Positions 1-7,918 of a stretch of 9,708 nt of DNA are shown here, piece by piece; position 1 is the first letter of the stretch; each line of letters begins with the position of its first letter. The DNA is from Deinococcus sp. (GTDB lineage: Bacteria > Deinococcota > Deinococci > Deinococcales > Deinococcaceae): assembly GCF_025362455.1 (NCBI RefSeq), contig NZ_JANYGJ010000086.1, positions 1 to 9,708 of the forward strand, given 5' to 3'. Both the position numbers and the translations under genes were made by a program. Under the pieces are notes generated by a model. That model saw only the letters and a program-made list of their open reading frames with translations. It searched no databases and was not told the DNA's origin.

Positions 1-39
1 GGCGGTTTCGTGCTGGAAGTCGAGTCGTTTCTCGGCTGA
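1..39 (+). CDS. C-terminal end of an unidentified upstream gene
   Basis: The frame starting at base 1 reads GGFVLEVESFLG and then stops at TGA (37-39). Only twelve residues are inside the window, too few to name a family. The stop lies 27 bases before the sufD ATG on the same strand, so this gene is probably co-transcribed with sufD. In suf operons the gene before sufD is often sufB, but this C-terminus does not resemble the SufB endings I know, so I leave it unnamed. Confidence 0.5.
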   Translation, partial: GGFVLEVESFLG

Positions 40-66
40 AGCCGCCCAATTTCAACAGGAGAACCC

Positions 67-1425
<1,359 letters not shown>

Positions 1426-1447
1426 AGCAGTACTCCGAATTACGCCA

Positions 1448-1467
1448 CGGGGAAAACAGCCTCCCCG
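1448..1467. repeat. Short GC hairpin downstream of sufD
   Basis: CGGGGA (1448-1453) pairs with TCCCCG (1462-1467) around an 8-base loop. There is no T-run after the stem, so it is not a classic intrinsic terminator. It could protect the sufD transcript 3' end. Confidence 0.35.
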
Positions 1468-1514
1468 CGCCTCCATTCTGCGTCCTGCTCAGTCAACACT
1501 ACTCGCTCCGCTCG

Positions 1515-1539
1515 GTCATAAAAAGGGTTTTTTTATGAC
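1515..1539. terminator. AT-rich palindrome with T-tract, possible sufD terminator
   Basis: GTCATAAAAA (1515-1524) and TTTTTATGAC (1530-1539) form a perfect 10-base inverted repeat around GGGTT. The run of seven T's (1528-1534) and the opposing A's would place a U-tract on either strand. The stem is mostly A:T, so it is weaker than usual for an intrinsic terminator. An alternative is an internal part of the candidate element at 1421-1551. No other terminator for sufD is visible. Confidence 0.35.
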
Positions 1540-1651
1540 ATCTGCTCTAAGCGACGCGAGTCGGATGAAGCGGCCAGCCTCTGAAGCGGGGCTAGCCGTT
1601 GCGCTGTGCGCTGGGGAGAACGACCGGACCTTCCTCTTTCCACGAGGCAGC

Positions 1652-1663
1652 TATGCTGACCGC
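1652..1663 (+). promoter_or_regulatory. Leaderless -10 element for the lipoprotein peptidase gene
   Basis: TATGCT (1652-1657) matches the TANNNT -10 pattern. Six bases separate it from the ATG at 1664, so transcription would start at or next to the A of the start codon. I see no clear TTGAC-like -35 at 16-18 bases upstream, and no well-placed Shine-Dalgarno. The GAGG at 1644-1647 is 16 bases from ATG, too far. Confidence 0.6.
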
Positions 1664-2722
1664 ATGAACGTTCAGATTCGGCGGCGCTGGCTCCTGTACG
1701 GCGGCCTCACCGCGCTGGCCCTGCTACTGAGCGGCTGCTCACAGGTGCGCTACCTGGCGCAGGCGGCGGGCGGGCAACTGGATCTACTGGTTCGGGCGCG
1801 GCCCATCGCCGGGGTGATCGCCGACCCCGCCACCGACCCGCAGACGCGCCGCAAGCTGGAGCTGGTCGGGCGGGTCCGCGAGTTTGCCCTCACCGAGCTG
1901 GGCCTACCGGATCACGGCGCCTTCGTGAACTACGTGGACGTGGGGCGGCCCGCCGTGGTCTGGAACGTCTTCGCGGCGCCGCCGGACAGCGTGACGCTGC
2001 GGACCTCCTGCTTTCCGATTGCCGGTTGCGTGGCCTACCGGGGCTACTTCAGCGAGGACAGCGCCCGCGCCGACGCCGCCGAGCGCCAGGCCGCCGGAGA
2101 CGACGTGAGCGTGGGGGCTATCCTGGCCTACAGCACCCTGGGTATTTTGCGCGACCCGCTGCTGTCCACCATGTTGAGCTACCCCGACGCGGCCCTCATC
2201 CGCACGGTCATTCACGAACTGGCCCACCCGGCGCTGTATCTGAAAGACGACACGACCTTCAACGAATCGTTTGCCACCGCCGTCGAGGAGGAGGGGATGC
2301 GCCGTTACCTGGCCCGCGAAGGCAGCCCTGAACTGAGAGAGGCTGACACACTGGCTCAGGTTCGCGCCAGCGCCTTCGAAGCTTTGCTTCTGCGAACACG
2401 CGGCGAGCTGGCCGACCTGTACGCCTTGAAGCTGCCCGCAGAGGCGACCCGGACTCGCAAGGCCGACGTGCTGGGCCAGCTCCAGAACCGCTACGCCGCC
2501 CTAAAATCCAGTTGGGACGGCTACTCAGGCTATGACGGCTGGTTCCGGCGCGGCGTCAACAATGCCTCGCTGGGCGCGGTGTCCGCCTACGCCACGCTGG
2601 TCCCCGACTTCCAGGCCCTGCTAGAGCGGCAGGGCGGCAATATTCCGGCGTTCATCGGGGCAGCCACAATCTGTAGCAAACGCCCCCAGGCGGAGCGGGC
2701 CGGGTGTTTGCGGGGCGAGTGA
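1664..2722 (+). CDS. Lipoprotein, aminopeptidase-like zinc metallopeptidase (COG4324/PF10023 type)
   Basis: The 352-residue product begins with a lipoprotein signal: Arg-rich start (R6-R8), hydrophobic core and lipobox L-S-G-C with C25 as the expected lipidated cysteine. It is therefore probably anchored to a membrane facing outward. A zinc-peptidase motif HELAH (184-188) is followed by LYLKDDTTFNESFAT (191-205), where E201 is the likely third zinc ligand, as in HExxH...E gluzincin peptidases. The spacing and the F-N-E-S-F-A block fit the putative aminopeptidase family PF10023. The substrate is unknown. The open frame extends upstream to 1400, but the signal peptide and the -10 element fix the start at 1664. 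It ends 48 bases from a convergent small membrane gene. Family assignment comes from motif recognition. Confidence 0.85.
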   Translation: MNVQIRRRWLLYGGLTALALLLSGCSQVRYLAQAAGGQLDLLVRARPIAGVIADPATDPQTRRKLELVGRVREFALTELGLPDHGAFVNYVDVGRPAVVWNVFAAPPDSVTLRTSCFPIAGCVAYRGYFSEDSARADAAERQAAGDDVSVGAILAYSTLGILRDPLLSTMLSYPDAALIRTVIHELAHPALYLKDDTTFNESFATAVEEEGMRRYLAREGSPELREADTLAQVRASAFEALLLRTRGELADLYALKLPAEATRTRKADVLGQLQNRYAALKSSWDGYSGYDGWFRRGVNNASLGAVSAYATLVPDFQALLERQGGNIPAFIGAATICSKRPQAERAGCLRGE

Positions 2723-2770
2723 GGGCTCTGGCGGAACGAATGATCTGGGCCGCGCCGAGCAAGATTAGAC

Positions 2771-3043
2771 CTACCAGTAGCCGACGCGAATTCGGTCACG
2801 GATGGTTTGGATAAGCCATTTGATGAATTCATATGCAATTTTGATCGCTATCAGCACAATGAAGGGAGCGCTGAAGAAAAACTGGGCTTTGTACCACCAG
2901 CCTTGAGTGGTCGACTGAAAGACAAATTGATGTGCGACAAGATCACAACACGCCGCCAATCCATAAAAGATGAAGATCTTTCGGTAAAACAGCGTCATCG
3001 GCAAGTTCAAGAACCCCACCACCCATTCCCACGCCGCTCTCAT
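2771..3043 (-). CDS. Small two-helix membrane protein, unknown function, AT-rich
   Basis: The 90-residue product has two hydrophobic stretches, about residues 23-42 (with C32 and C33) and 55-78, separated by a short polar W-W-Y loop. The C-terminus is basic (R82, R84, R86), which suggests it faces the cytoplasm. An amphipathic or hydrophobic N-terminal stretch (5-20) could be a third membrane contact. I do not recognise the family. The gene has roughly 44% G+C against about 65% nearby, which suggests recent acquisition. An in-frame TAG (3053-3055) precedes the ATG, so 3043 is the only upstream start, and a TAGACT element sits six bases before it. The hydrophobic pattern, composition and promoter favour this strand over the overlapping plus-strand frame (2807-3088), which encodes no recognisable pattern. 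Confidence 0.75.
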   Translation of the reverse strand: MRAAWEWVVGFLNLPMTLFYRKIFIFYGLAACCDLVAHQFVFQSTTQGWWYKAQFFFSAPFIVLIAIKIAYEFIKWLIQTIRDRIRVGYW

Positions 3044-3055
3044 CCTCCAAGTCTA
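3044..3055 (-). promoter_or_regulatory. Leaderless -10 element for the small membrane gene
   Basis: On the minus strand TAGACT (3055-3050) is followed by TGGAGG and then ATG at 3043. The six-base spacing matches the other leaderless starts in the window. TGGAGG touches the ATG and is too close to act as a normal Shine-Dalgarno. The TAG is also an in-frame stop. No -35 consensus is seen. Confidence 0.55.
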
Positions 3056-3085
3056 CATCCTCAGCCCCTCATCAGCCCGCAGCTC

Positions 3086-3097
3086 TAAGCTGACTCC
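3086..3097 (+). promoter_or_regulatory. Leaderless -10 element for the secreted protein gene
   Basis: TAAGCT (3086-3091) then GACTCC then ATG at 3098. The full stretch TAAGCTGACTCCATG closely resembles the starts at 1652 and 3631 (TA-N-GCTGA...CATG). The TAA is an in-frame stop, fixing the start. The -10 lies 30 bases from the divergent -10 at 3050-3055. Confidence 0.6.
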
Positions 3098-3601
3098 ATG
3101 CTCCCTACCCTCCTGCTCGGCCTGGCGCTCGCTGCTCCTGCGTCGCCCTACTCGCTGCGCCTGGGCCTGAGCGACAGCGAGTGGAACGGCATCGTCTCGA
3201 ACACGGGGGGCAAGGTGGAACAGGGCTACACCGTCACGCAAATTCTGAAGATGCCGGGCGGCGATACGCTGGTGCGCTGGTCGTCCACGCCGGGTCTTGA
3301 CCCCAAGGGACCGCACAGTCTGGGCGTGCAACTTTACGGGCCGGGCAACGTGTTCAGGCGCTGGCTGCCGGACACGGCCCGCATCGACCGGGATTTTCTG
3401 CTGTGTGACCGTCTGGTTATCGGCGGGGGCAACACACTCCGGGCCTGGGACAGCAGCAGAGACTACGCTCTGGCCAAGCTGCCACAGGCGCCCATCCTGC
3501 CGGATAGCACCCGCCTGAGCTGCCAGGGCGGCCTGGTCGTCGCGGAGATGCCGAACGGACCGAAGCGCTGGAAACGTGTTCTGACCTGGCGCCTGCGCTG
3601 A
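3098..3601 (+). CDS. Secreted protein of unknown function
   Basis: The 167-residue product starts with a short hydrophobic signal-like segment (LLLGLALAAPA, about residues 5-15), with A-x-A-type cleavage plausible near residues 13-16. The mature part is rich in beta-strand-like patches with W and G (LVRWSS, NTLRAWDSS, VLTWRLR), loosely like beta-propeller strands, but too short for a full propeller. Two cysteines, C103 and C142, could form a disulfide after export. I recognise no family. An in-frame TAA just upstream and the leaderless -10 fix the start. It is transcribed away from the AT-rich membrane gene and followed after 41 bases by another gene with its own -10 element, so it is probably monocistronic. 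The minus-strand frame covering it (3053-3610) is a GC-rich shadow. Confidence 0.75.
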   Translation: MLPTLLLGLALAAPASPYSLRLGLSDSEWNGIVSNTGGKVEQGYTVTQILKMPGGDTLVRWSSTPGLDPKGPHSLGVQLYGPGNVFRRWLPDTARIDRDFLLCDRLVIGGGNTLRAWDSSRDYALAKLPQAPILPDSTRLSCQGGLVVAEMPNGPKRWKRVLTWRLR

Positions 3602-3630
3602 GCCGGACACCCTCTCCCCCGTCCGCCCGC

Positions 3631-3642
3631 TAGGCTGAGCGC
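3631..3642 (+). promoter_or_regulatory. Leaderless -10 element for the epimerase-like gene
   Basis: TAGGCT (3631-3636), six bases GAGCGC, then ATG at 3643. The TAG is an in-frame stop, so no earlier in-frame start is possible nearby. No Shine-Dalgarno is present. The -35 region shows no TTGAC-like match. Confidence 0.6.
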
Positions 3643-4590
3643 ATGACTCCTTCCCGGCTGATCATCGCAGGTGGTTCTGGCTTCCTGGGCCGTTCGCTGG
3701 CACGGTATTTCGCAGCGCGCAATTGGGATGTGGTGATCCTATCGCGCAGTCGGCCCACCTCGCCGGTGCCGGGGCGCTGGGTCCACTGGGACGGGCTGCG
3801 GCAGGGCGAGTGGACCCGTGAGCTCGACGGGGCCGCCGCGCTCGTCAACCTGGCCGGGCGCACGGTCAATTGCCGCTACACCGCCCAGAACATGCTCGAC
3901 ATCTACACCTCGCGCATAGGCAGCACGCGGGCGCTGGGCCGGGCCATTCAGGGTGCCCGGAACCCGCCGCCGGTCTGGCTGAATAGCAGCACCGGCACCA
4001 TCTACAAAGGCGCCCGCGACCACGCCCAGGATGAGCTGAGCGGCGAGATCGGGCACGGCTTCAGTGTGGACGTGGCCCAGCGCTGGGAGGCCGCGCTGAT
4101 GGAACCTGAGCTGCCGCACACGCGCCGGGTGGCCCTGCGAACGGCCATGGTCTTCGGCGTCGGGGCCGGGGGCGTCATGGAAACCACCGACCGGGTGGTC
4201 CGTCTGGGCCTGGCCGGAGCGATGGCGGGCGGCGCTCAATTCCTCTCGTGGATTCACGACCTGGATTTCTGCCGGGCGCTGGACTTTCTGATCGAGCATG
4301 ACCTGTCCGGACCGGTCAACGTCACGGCGCCGGGGCCGCTGCCTAACGGCGAATTTCTGCGAGCCTACCGGGAAGCGTGGGGCGTGCCCATCGGTATTCC
4401 GTCCACCGCCGCACTGATCAGACTGGGGGCGGCGGTCATGAACTCGGAGGCCGAACTCCTGCTCAAAAGCCGCTGGACCGTGCCGACACGATTGCTGGAC
4501 GCGGGCTTTCAGTTTCAGTATCCGAACTGGCCAGATGCGGTCAGGGCACTGGTGAAGCAGGTCAGGCACGAGGGGCACGCAACGCTGTAA
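3643..4590 (+). CDS. TIGR01777-family NAD(P)-dependent epimerase/dehydratase-like protein (YfcH type)
   Basis: The 315-residue product is an extended short-chain dehydrogenase-like protein of the TIGR01777/SDR39U1 group. GGSGFLG (10-16) is the Rossmann nucleotide-binding motif. VNLAGRTVNCRYT followed by an S-R-x-x-S-T segment is typical of the group. SSTGTIYKG (115-123) holds the position of the SDR active-site Y and K, here Y121-K122 rather than Y-x-x-x-K; the group often departs from the classical triad. FSVDVAQRWEAAL matches the family's conserved W-E block. The C-terminal FQFQYPNWPDAVRAL is the DUF1731 ending. The length fits the family (about 300). The substrate is not known for this group, so no reaction is claimed. 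It ends six bases from a convergent gene. Confidence 0.9.
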   Translation: MTPSRLIIAGGSGFLGRSLARYFAARNWDVVILSRSRPTSPVPGRWVHWDGLRQGEWTRELDGAAALVNLAGRTVNCRYTAQNMLDIYTSRIGSTRALGRAIQGARNPPPVWLNSSTGTIYKGARDHAQDELSGEIGHGFSVDVAQRWEAALMEPELPHTRRVALRTAMVFGVGAGGVMETTDRVVRLGLAGAMAGGAQFLSWIHDLDFCRALDFLIEHDLSGPVNVTAPGPLPNGEFLRAYREAWGVPIGIPSTAALIRLGAAVMNSEAELLLKSRWTVPTRLLDAGFQFQYPNWPDAVRALVKQVRHEGHATL

Positions 4591-4598
4591 AAGCGCTT
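4591..4598. repeat. Palindrome between convergent stop codons
   Basis: AAGCGCTT is a perfect 8-base palindrome filling the six-base gap between the plus-strand stop (4588-4590) and the minus-strand stop (4599-4597). It is too short to be a convincing terminator. Confidence 0.3.
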
Positions 4599-6960
4599 AC
4601 GGCAGCTCGGCCCGCAGTTCGCTGACGACCTCCGGCTGAACACTGGCCTGCACCATGATCCGGTGAAAGCTCTCGATGGCGTGGCCGAGCCGGGCCAGGT
4701 GGGCCAGCGTCAGGTCCGGTGCGAGCCCGGTGCGGCCTTCCCAGAGGGTGGCGCGTAGCGGTTCGCCGTCCATGCCCGGAATGTCCAGCGCCACGTCGGG
4801 CGACTCCAGATGATACGGCAGCATGACCGGGCCGACAGGTTGCCCCGCCGCCCGCCGGGCATTCATCTGGGCATCGATCTTGCCCTGGGCCAGCGACATG
4901 ACCCGGCGCAGTGCCAGCTCCGGTGGGCCGACCAGCACGATCTCGCCGCCATACAGAAAGGAGCTGTCGGCCTGAATGCTCAGGCGCACGCTGCCCTGGC
5001 GCTCCTCATCGGTCAGGTCGCCTCGCATGTTCGCCGGAAACTGGACCCTCACGCCGCTCTGAGTGGCCTTGAGCGAGGTGACCGGGCTGGCTCGGCGCTC
5101 GGCGCGTTGCGAAAGCAAGTCGAGCACGGCGATGAGCGGCGCCAGCGGCGTGCCCGGCGACTCGGTGCCTGCCGGGCCGAAGCGCAGCAGCGCCGGACCC
5201 GACTCGGCGTAGTCCGGTAGCCCGTTTGAACGCAGCCGCGCCCAGTCTGCCGGGCCGAACTCACTCCTGGCGCTGAGGGTCAGGCTTTCCACACCGCCCG
5301 TCACCCCCAGCAGCAGCGCCGGATCGCTGGGATTGCTCAGGGCGGCGACGAAGTTGAGCCAGTCGGGGTAGAGCGACAGGCCCCGCACCTCGCCCAGATC
5401 GCCCATGACGGTCGCATAAAATTGCCCGGCGCTGCCGTCCGGGTTGACCCAGCGGGCCAGCAGGGGTTTATCAGGCTCGAAGACGGCCCAGGGCTCGGCT
5501 TCCAGAAAGCGCCCGAAGGCCCGGATCAGCTCGGCCACCTCGGCGTCCAGCACGCCGTCCAGAAAGGGGTGCGGCGCACTGGCCTGCGCCTGCTGCCTCA
5601 GGGCCTGGCCCAGTTGCGTTCGCATCTCAGCGAGCAGTTCACGAAACTCGGGCCGGTCGTGGTGCTCGGCCCGGATGCCCAGCCCGGCCAGCGCCGTGTG
5701 CAGTGAAAAGGCCAGCGCCGGGTCCGGCGTCAGGAGCTGCGCCGGGCGGTAACCAGGCTCGTCCGGTCCACCGACCTCACTGAATCCGGGGTCGAGCATC
5801 GCCAGCAGCGTCACTTTCAGGATGTCGTCAGGCCCGGCCTCCAGCACCGGCTCGCCCCGCAGCACCTGGCCGCTGTTCATATCGACAATCAGCACCAACA
5901 CAGGCACGCCCTCACTTTCCGGCAAGACGCCCGGCAGCGGCTCAGCGGCGACCAGCCAGGCGGCCTCCTGGCGCTGGGGCAGCGCACTCACTTCGGGCAG
6001 CAGGTCGGCCACCTCTATATCCGAGAGGTCGAAGTCGCCGAAGTCCGCTTCCTCCGGTTCGTTCAGCAGCTCGGCAGGCAGGTGAGCGCTCAGCATCTGC
6101 ATCAGTTCGCCTAAGCCCTGGTCTCTCCCTGGCCAGACGGGCAACAGGTTCATCGGGAGTGGAACGGAAGCCGGTGCGCTGCTTCTGGACGCCTTCCTGG
6201 GTTTGGACTTGGCAGGCAGCTCGCTCAGGATCTGGCCTTCCTTGAGCGCGGGCGGCCAGTCGTCCAGATTGCCGCCGTCATAGCCACAGACGCCCATACG
6301 CGGGCTGTTGACCACTGGAAGCTGCTCCTCGCGGGTACTCTTGCCATGTTTGCCGCAGTAAAGCAGCGGGTCGCCGGTCTGTTCGTCGTAGTCCCAGCTA
6401 TGAGCCCACCTGGCGGGCGCGCTGCACTTCGAGCAGGACAGCTCCGGCGGAAGGTTGCGGGCCAGCAGCCGCACTGACTTGCTGGCTTCGCCGCTGACCC
6501 GTTCACGCGCCTGAACCTGCACGCTGAGTTCGGTGCTGCTGCCGAAATCGTAGGTGTAGCCGAATTTCTGCCCCACTTCCAGACCGAGCCTGGAGAGCGG
6601 AGGCTGAGTCAGCTCGGTGGAGCCCGAATAGTCGCTGTAGTCCTCCTGCGGCCCCACCGTGAAGGCGCTCATGTGACCGCAGCATTCCAGCCAGATGCCG
6701 CGCAGAAAGCCGCCAAGATCATCCAGGGTGAGGCTGATTGGCACGTCTATGTCCAGCCAGTAGCCGGGCCGGTACTGCCCACTGACGCGCAGGCGGTAGA
6801 CCTCGTGACTGGTCGTCTGTTTGCTGACTGTCTGGATGCTGGACTCGCCGACTATTCCGCGCTCCGGGCACTTCGCCTGATGCCGGGTCATGCTGGCCTT
6901 GGCACCGACGAAACCGCAGTGGCGGCACATGCCGCGCGACTGTTGACGAATCTGGGTCAT
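4597..6960 (-). CDS. Multidomain zinc-finger and pRiA4b ORF-3-like protein
   Basis: The 787-residue product begins with a C2HC zinc-finger motif, C12-x2-C15-x11-H27-x3-C31. Residues about 52-160 resemble the plasmid pRiA4b ORF-3-like domain (PF07929): YRLRVSG, W-L-D-I-D-V, T-L-D-D-L, then VGQKFGYTYDFGSS (129-142). A second metal site follows, C176-x2-C179 with C202-x2-H205, leading into LPVVNSPRMGVCGYDGG (214-230). Residues 245-280 are a Ser/Pro/Lys linker. The region about 325-450, with VPVLVLIVDMNSGQVLRG, resembles a domain often fused to pRiA4b-like proteins (possibly DUF6930), but I hold that loosely. The last 330 residues are not recognised. No catalytic motif is visible and the function is unknown. 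An in-frame TAG just upstream and the leaderless -10 fix the start. Overlapping plus-strand frames are shadows. Confidence 0.85.
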   Translation of the reverse strand: MTQIRQQSRGMCRHCGFVGAKASMTRHQAKCPERGIVGESSIQTVSKQTTSHEVYRLRVSGQYRPGYWLDIDVPISLTLDDLGGFLRGIWLECCGHMSAFTVGPQEDYSDYSGSTELTQPPLSRLGLEVGQKFGYTYDFGSSTELSVQVQARERVSGEASKSVRLLARNLPPELSCSKCSAPARWAHSWDYDEQTGDPLLYCGKHGKSTREEQLPVVNSPRMGVCGYDGGNLDDWPPALKEGQILSELPAKSKPRKASRSSAPASVPLPMNLLPVWPGRDQGLGELMQMLSAHLPAELLNEPEEADFGDFDLSDIEVADLLPEVSALPQRQEAAWLVAAEPLPGVLPESEGVPVLVLIVDMNSGQVLRGEPVLEAGPDDILKVTLLAMLDPGFSEVGGPDEPGYRPAQLLTPDPALAFSLHTALAGLGIRAEHHDRPEFRELLAEMRTQLGQALRQQAQASAPHPFLDGVLDAEVAELIRAFGRFLEAEPWAVFEPDKPLLARWVNPDGSAGQFYATVMGDLGEVRGLSLYPDWLNFVAALSNPSDPALLLGVTGGVESLTLSARSEFGPADWARLRSNGLPDYAESGPALLRFGPAGTESPGTPLAPLIAVLDLLSQRAERRASPVTSLKATQSGVRVQFPANMRGDLTDEERQGSVRLSIQADSSFLYGGEIVLVGPPELALRRVMSLAQGKIDAQMNARRAAGQPVGPVMLPYHLESPDVALDIPGMDGEPLRATLWEGRTGLAPDLTLAHLARLGHAIESFHRIMVQASVQPEVVSELRAELP

Positions 6961-6972
6961 GGTCCCAGTCTA
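6961..6972 (-). promoter_or_regulatory. Leaderless -10 element for the pRiA4b-type gene
   Basis: On the minus strand TAGACT (6972-6967) is followed by GGGACC and the ATG at 6960. The hexamer is identical to that of the small membrane gene at 3043. The TAG is an in-frame stop. No Shine-Dalgarno and no clear -35 are seen. Confidence 0.6.
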
Positions 6973-7011
6973 AGAGATGAGCAAAGCAGAGTGGGGCTAC
7001 GCCGCAGAAGC

Positions 7012-7050
7012 GCTCACAGGTGAGCAGAGCGCCGATCTGAATACTCACCT
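7012..7050. repeat. Inverted repeats in the divergent region
   Basis: GCTCAC (7012-7017) and GTGAGC (7020-7025) form a near-palindrome with a 2-base centre, as a repressor operator might. AGGTGAG (7018-7024) can instead pair with CTCACCT (7044-7050). The two pairings are mutually exclusive. The site lies between the minus-strand gene start (6960) and the TMEM175 pseudogene start (7117). A regulatory role is speculation. Confidence 0.3.
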
Positions 7051-7116
7051 TCTGGACAGACGGGCGCGGCGTGGCTGAGCATGACGTTTGCGAAACTCTA
7101 GACCAGGGGCCATACC

Positions 7117-7304
7117 ATGACCAAACACAGGCTCGAAGCGTTCTCGGACGGCGTGCTGGCCATCATCATCACGATTATGGTGCTCGAACTGCGCACGCGC
7201 CCGGCGGCCACGAGTGGGCGGACCTCGCCAGGCTGTGGCCGACGCTGCTGGCCTACCTCATTGCCTACCTCACTATTTATGCCGGTGCAATTTGGCAACG
7301 GTGA
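7117..7304 (+). pseudogene. Truncated, frameshifted TMEM175/DUF1211 membrane channel gene
   Basis: The frame from ATG 7117 reads MTKHRLEAFSDGVLAII and on to MVLELR, which is the first helix and R-x-x-x-F-S-D signature (R5, F9-D11) of bacterial TMEM175/DUF1211 proteins, potassium channels where tested. The expected continuation, HEWADLARLWPTLLAY with a second hydrophobic stretch (LIAYLTIYAGAIW), is found in another frame from about base 7200 until TGA at 7302-7304. Joining the two needs a net loss of one base or gain of two near 7190-7205. The family is usually about 200 residues, and nothing resembling the rest follows, so the gene is both shifted and truncated. AGGGG (7105-7109) is a plausible Shine-Dalgarno. 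A single sequencing error could explain the shift but not the missing C-terminal part. Confidence 0.8.
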
Positions 7305-7395
7305 AAACATGGACCCTGAGAGTGGCGGCGTCGATGAACAGCGGTCAGATCTGTTTTGCTCTCATGGCTGCTGGTCTGGATAACGTTGTCGAGTT

Positions 7396-7415
7396 CAGCC
7401 GGTATCAGCCGGTAT
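7396..7415. repeat. 10-base tandem duplication
   Basis: CAGCCGGTAT occurs twice back to back (7396-7405, 7406-7415) with no mismatch. Confidence 0.8.
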
Positions 7416-7467
7416 CAACAAGTATCTCCCTGCTCACGTTTCGGGCTTCCGCTTCCTGGGAAGGGCG

Positions 7468-7500
7468 GCACCTGCCGGGCGTCTGCACCTATCGGGCGTC
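7468..7500. repeat. 16-base imperfect tandem repeat
   Basis: GCACCTGCCGGGCGTC (7468-7483) and GCACCTATCGGGCGTC (7485-7500) differ at two positions and are separated by one base. Confidence 0.75.
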
Positions 7501-7515
7501 CTGGCGAGAGCGGCA

Positions 7516-7540
7516 CTTACCTTACTTTACCTTGCCTTGC
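7516..7540. repeat. Pentanucleotide microsatellite
   Basis: Five units of the form YTTRC lie in a row: CTTAC, CTTAC, TTTAC, CTTGC, CTTGC. It is non-coding as far as can be seen. Confidence 0.75.
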
Positions 7541-7722
7541 CTCGACTCGCCGCCTGCTTGCAAACAGCGCTCCATCCCTCTCCTTCGGAGCTCTGCGAGT
7601 CCACGTCCGCCAGCGGGCAGGCGTCTGCTGGACGTCCGTTGTGCCCAGGAAGGACATGCTTGGCAGCGTGACCCGGCTCACATGAAGGCGCCCGGAACGC
7701 TTTGTGAACGGAGCACCGTGGC

Positions 7723-7768
7723 CAGCCGGGAAAAGGCCGGGCTGCACAGGCCAGGGCGTGAGAACGCC
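7723..7768 (+). repeat. Two adjacent hairpins, one with a GNRA tetraloop
   Basis: CAGCCGG (7723-7729) pairs with CCGGGCTG (7737-7744) with one bulged base. Ten bases later GGCGT-GAGA-ACGCC (7755-7768) forms a 5-base-pair stem with a GAGA tetraloop, a stable RNA fold. There is no T-tract, so this is not a terminator. It may be part of a structured RNA, or chance in GC-rich sequence. Confidence 0.35.
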
Positions 7769-7890
7769 GGTCTCATAGGCGGTCCATGAAGCGGGCGTAA
7801 CGGCCAGGCGTGACCGGGGCTGAGCACTCCTCAGAACACGCTCCCAGATGAAGGGGCGCTTAGACCGCGCTGAGCCGCGTGAGTTCAGGA

Positions 7891-7918
7891 CTCCTGTTTG
7901 GTGGCAGCCGCACAGGAG
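7891..7918 (+). repeat. Hairpin upstream of the repeat-rich secreted protein gene
   Basis: CTCCTGT (7891-7897) pairs perfectly with ACAGGAG (7912-7918) around a 14-base loop. The left arm overlaps an alternative small stem, GAGT (7881-7884) with ACTC (7890-7893). It lies about 130 bases before the 8052 start. Confidence 0.35.

Noticed and set aside
2807..3088. Plus-strand open frame opposite the small membrane gene
   Set aside because: No Shine-Dalgarno, no recognisable pattern, and it contradicts the clear membrane-helix pattern and promoter on the minus strand.
3053..3610. 185-codon minus-strand frame opposite the secreted-protein gene
   Set aside because: Q/R/A-rich shadow composition with no domain. 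The plus strand has a signal peptide and promoter element.
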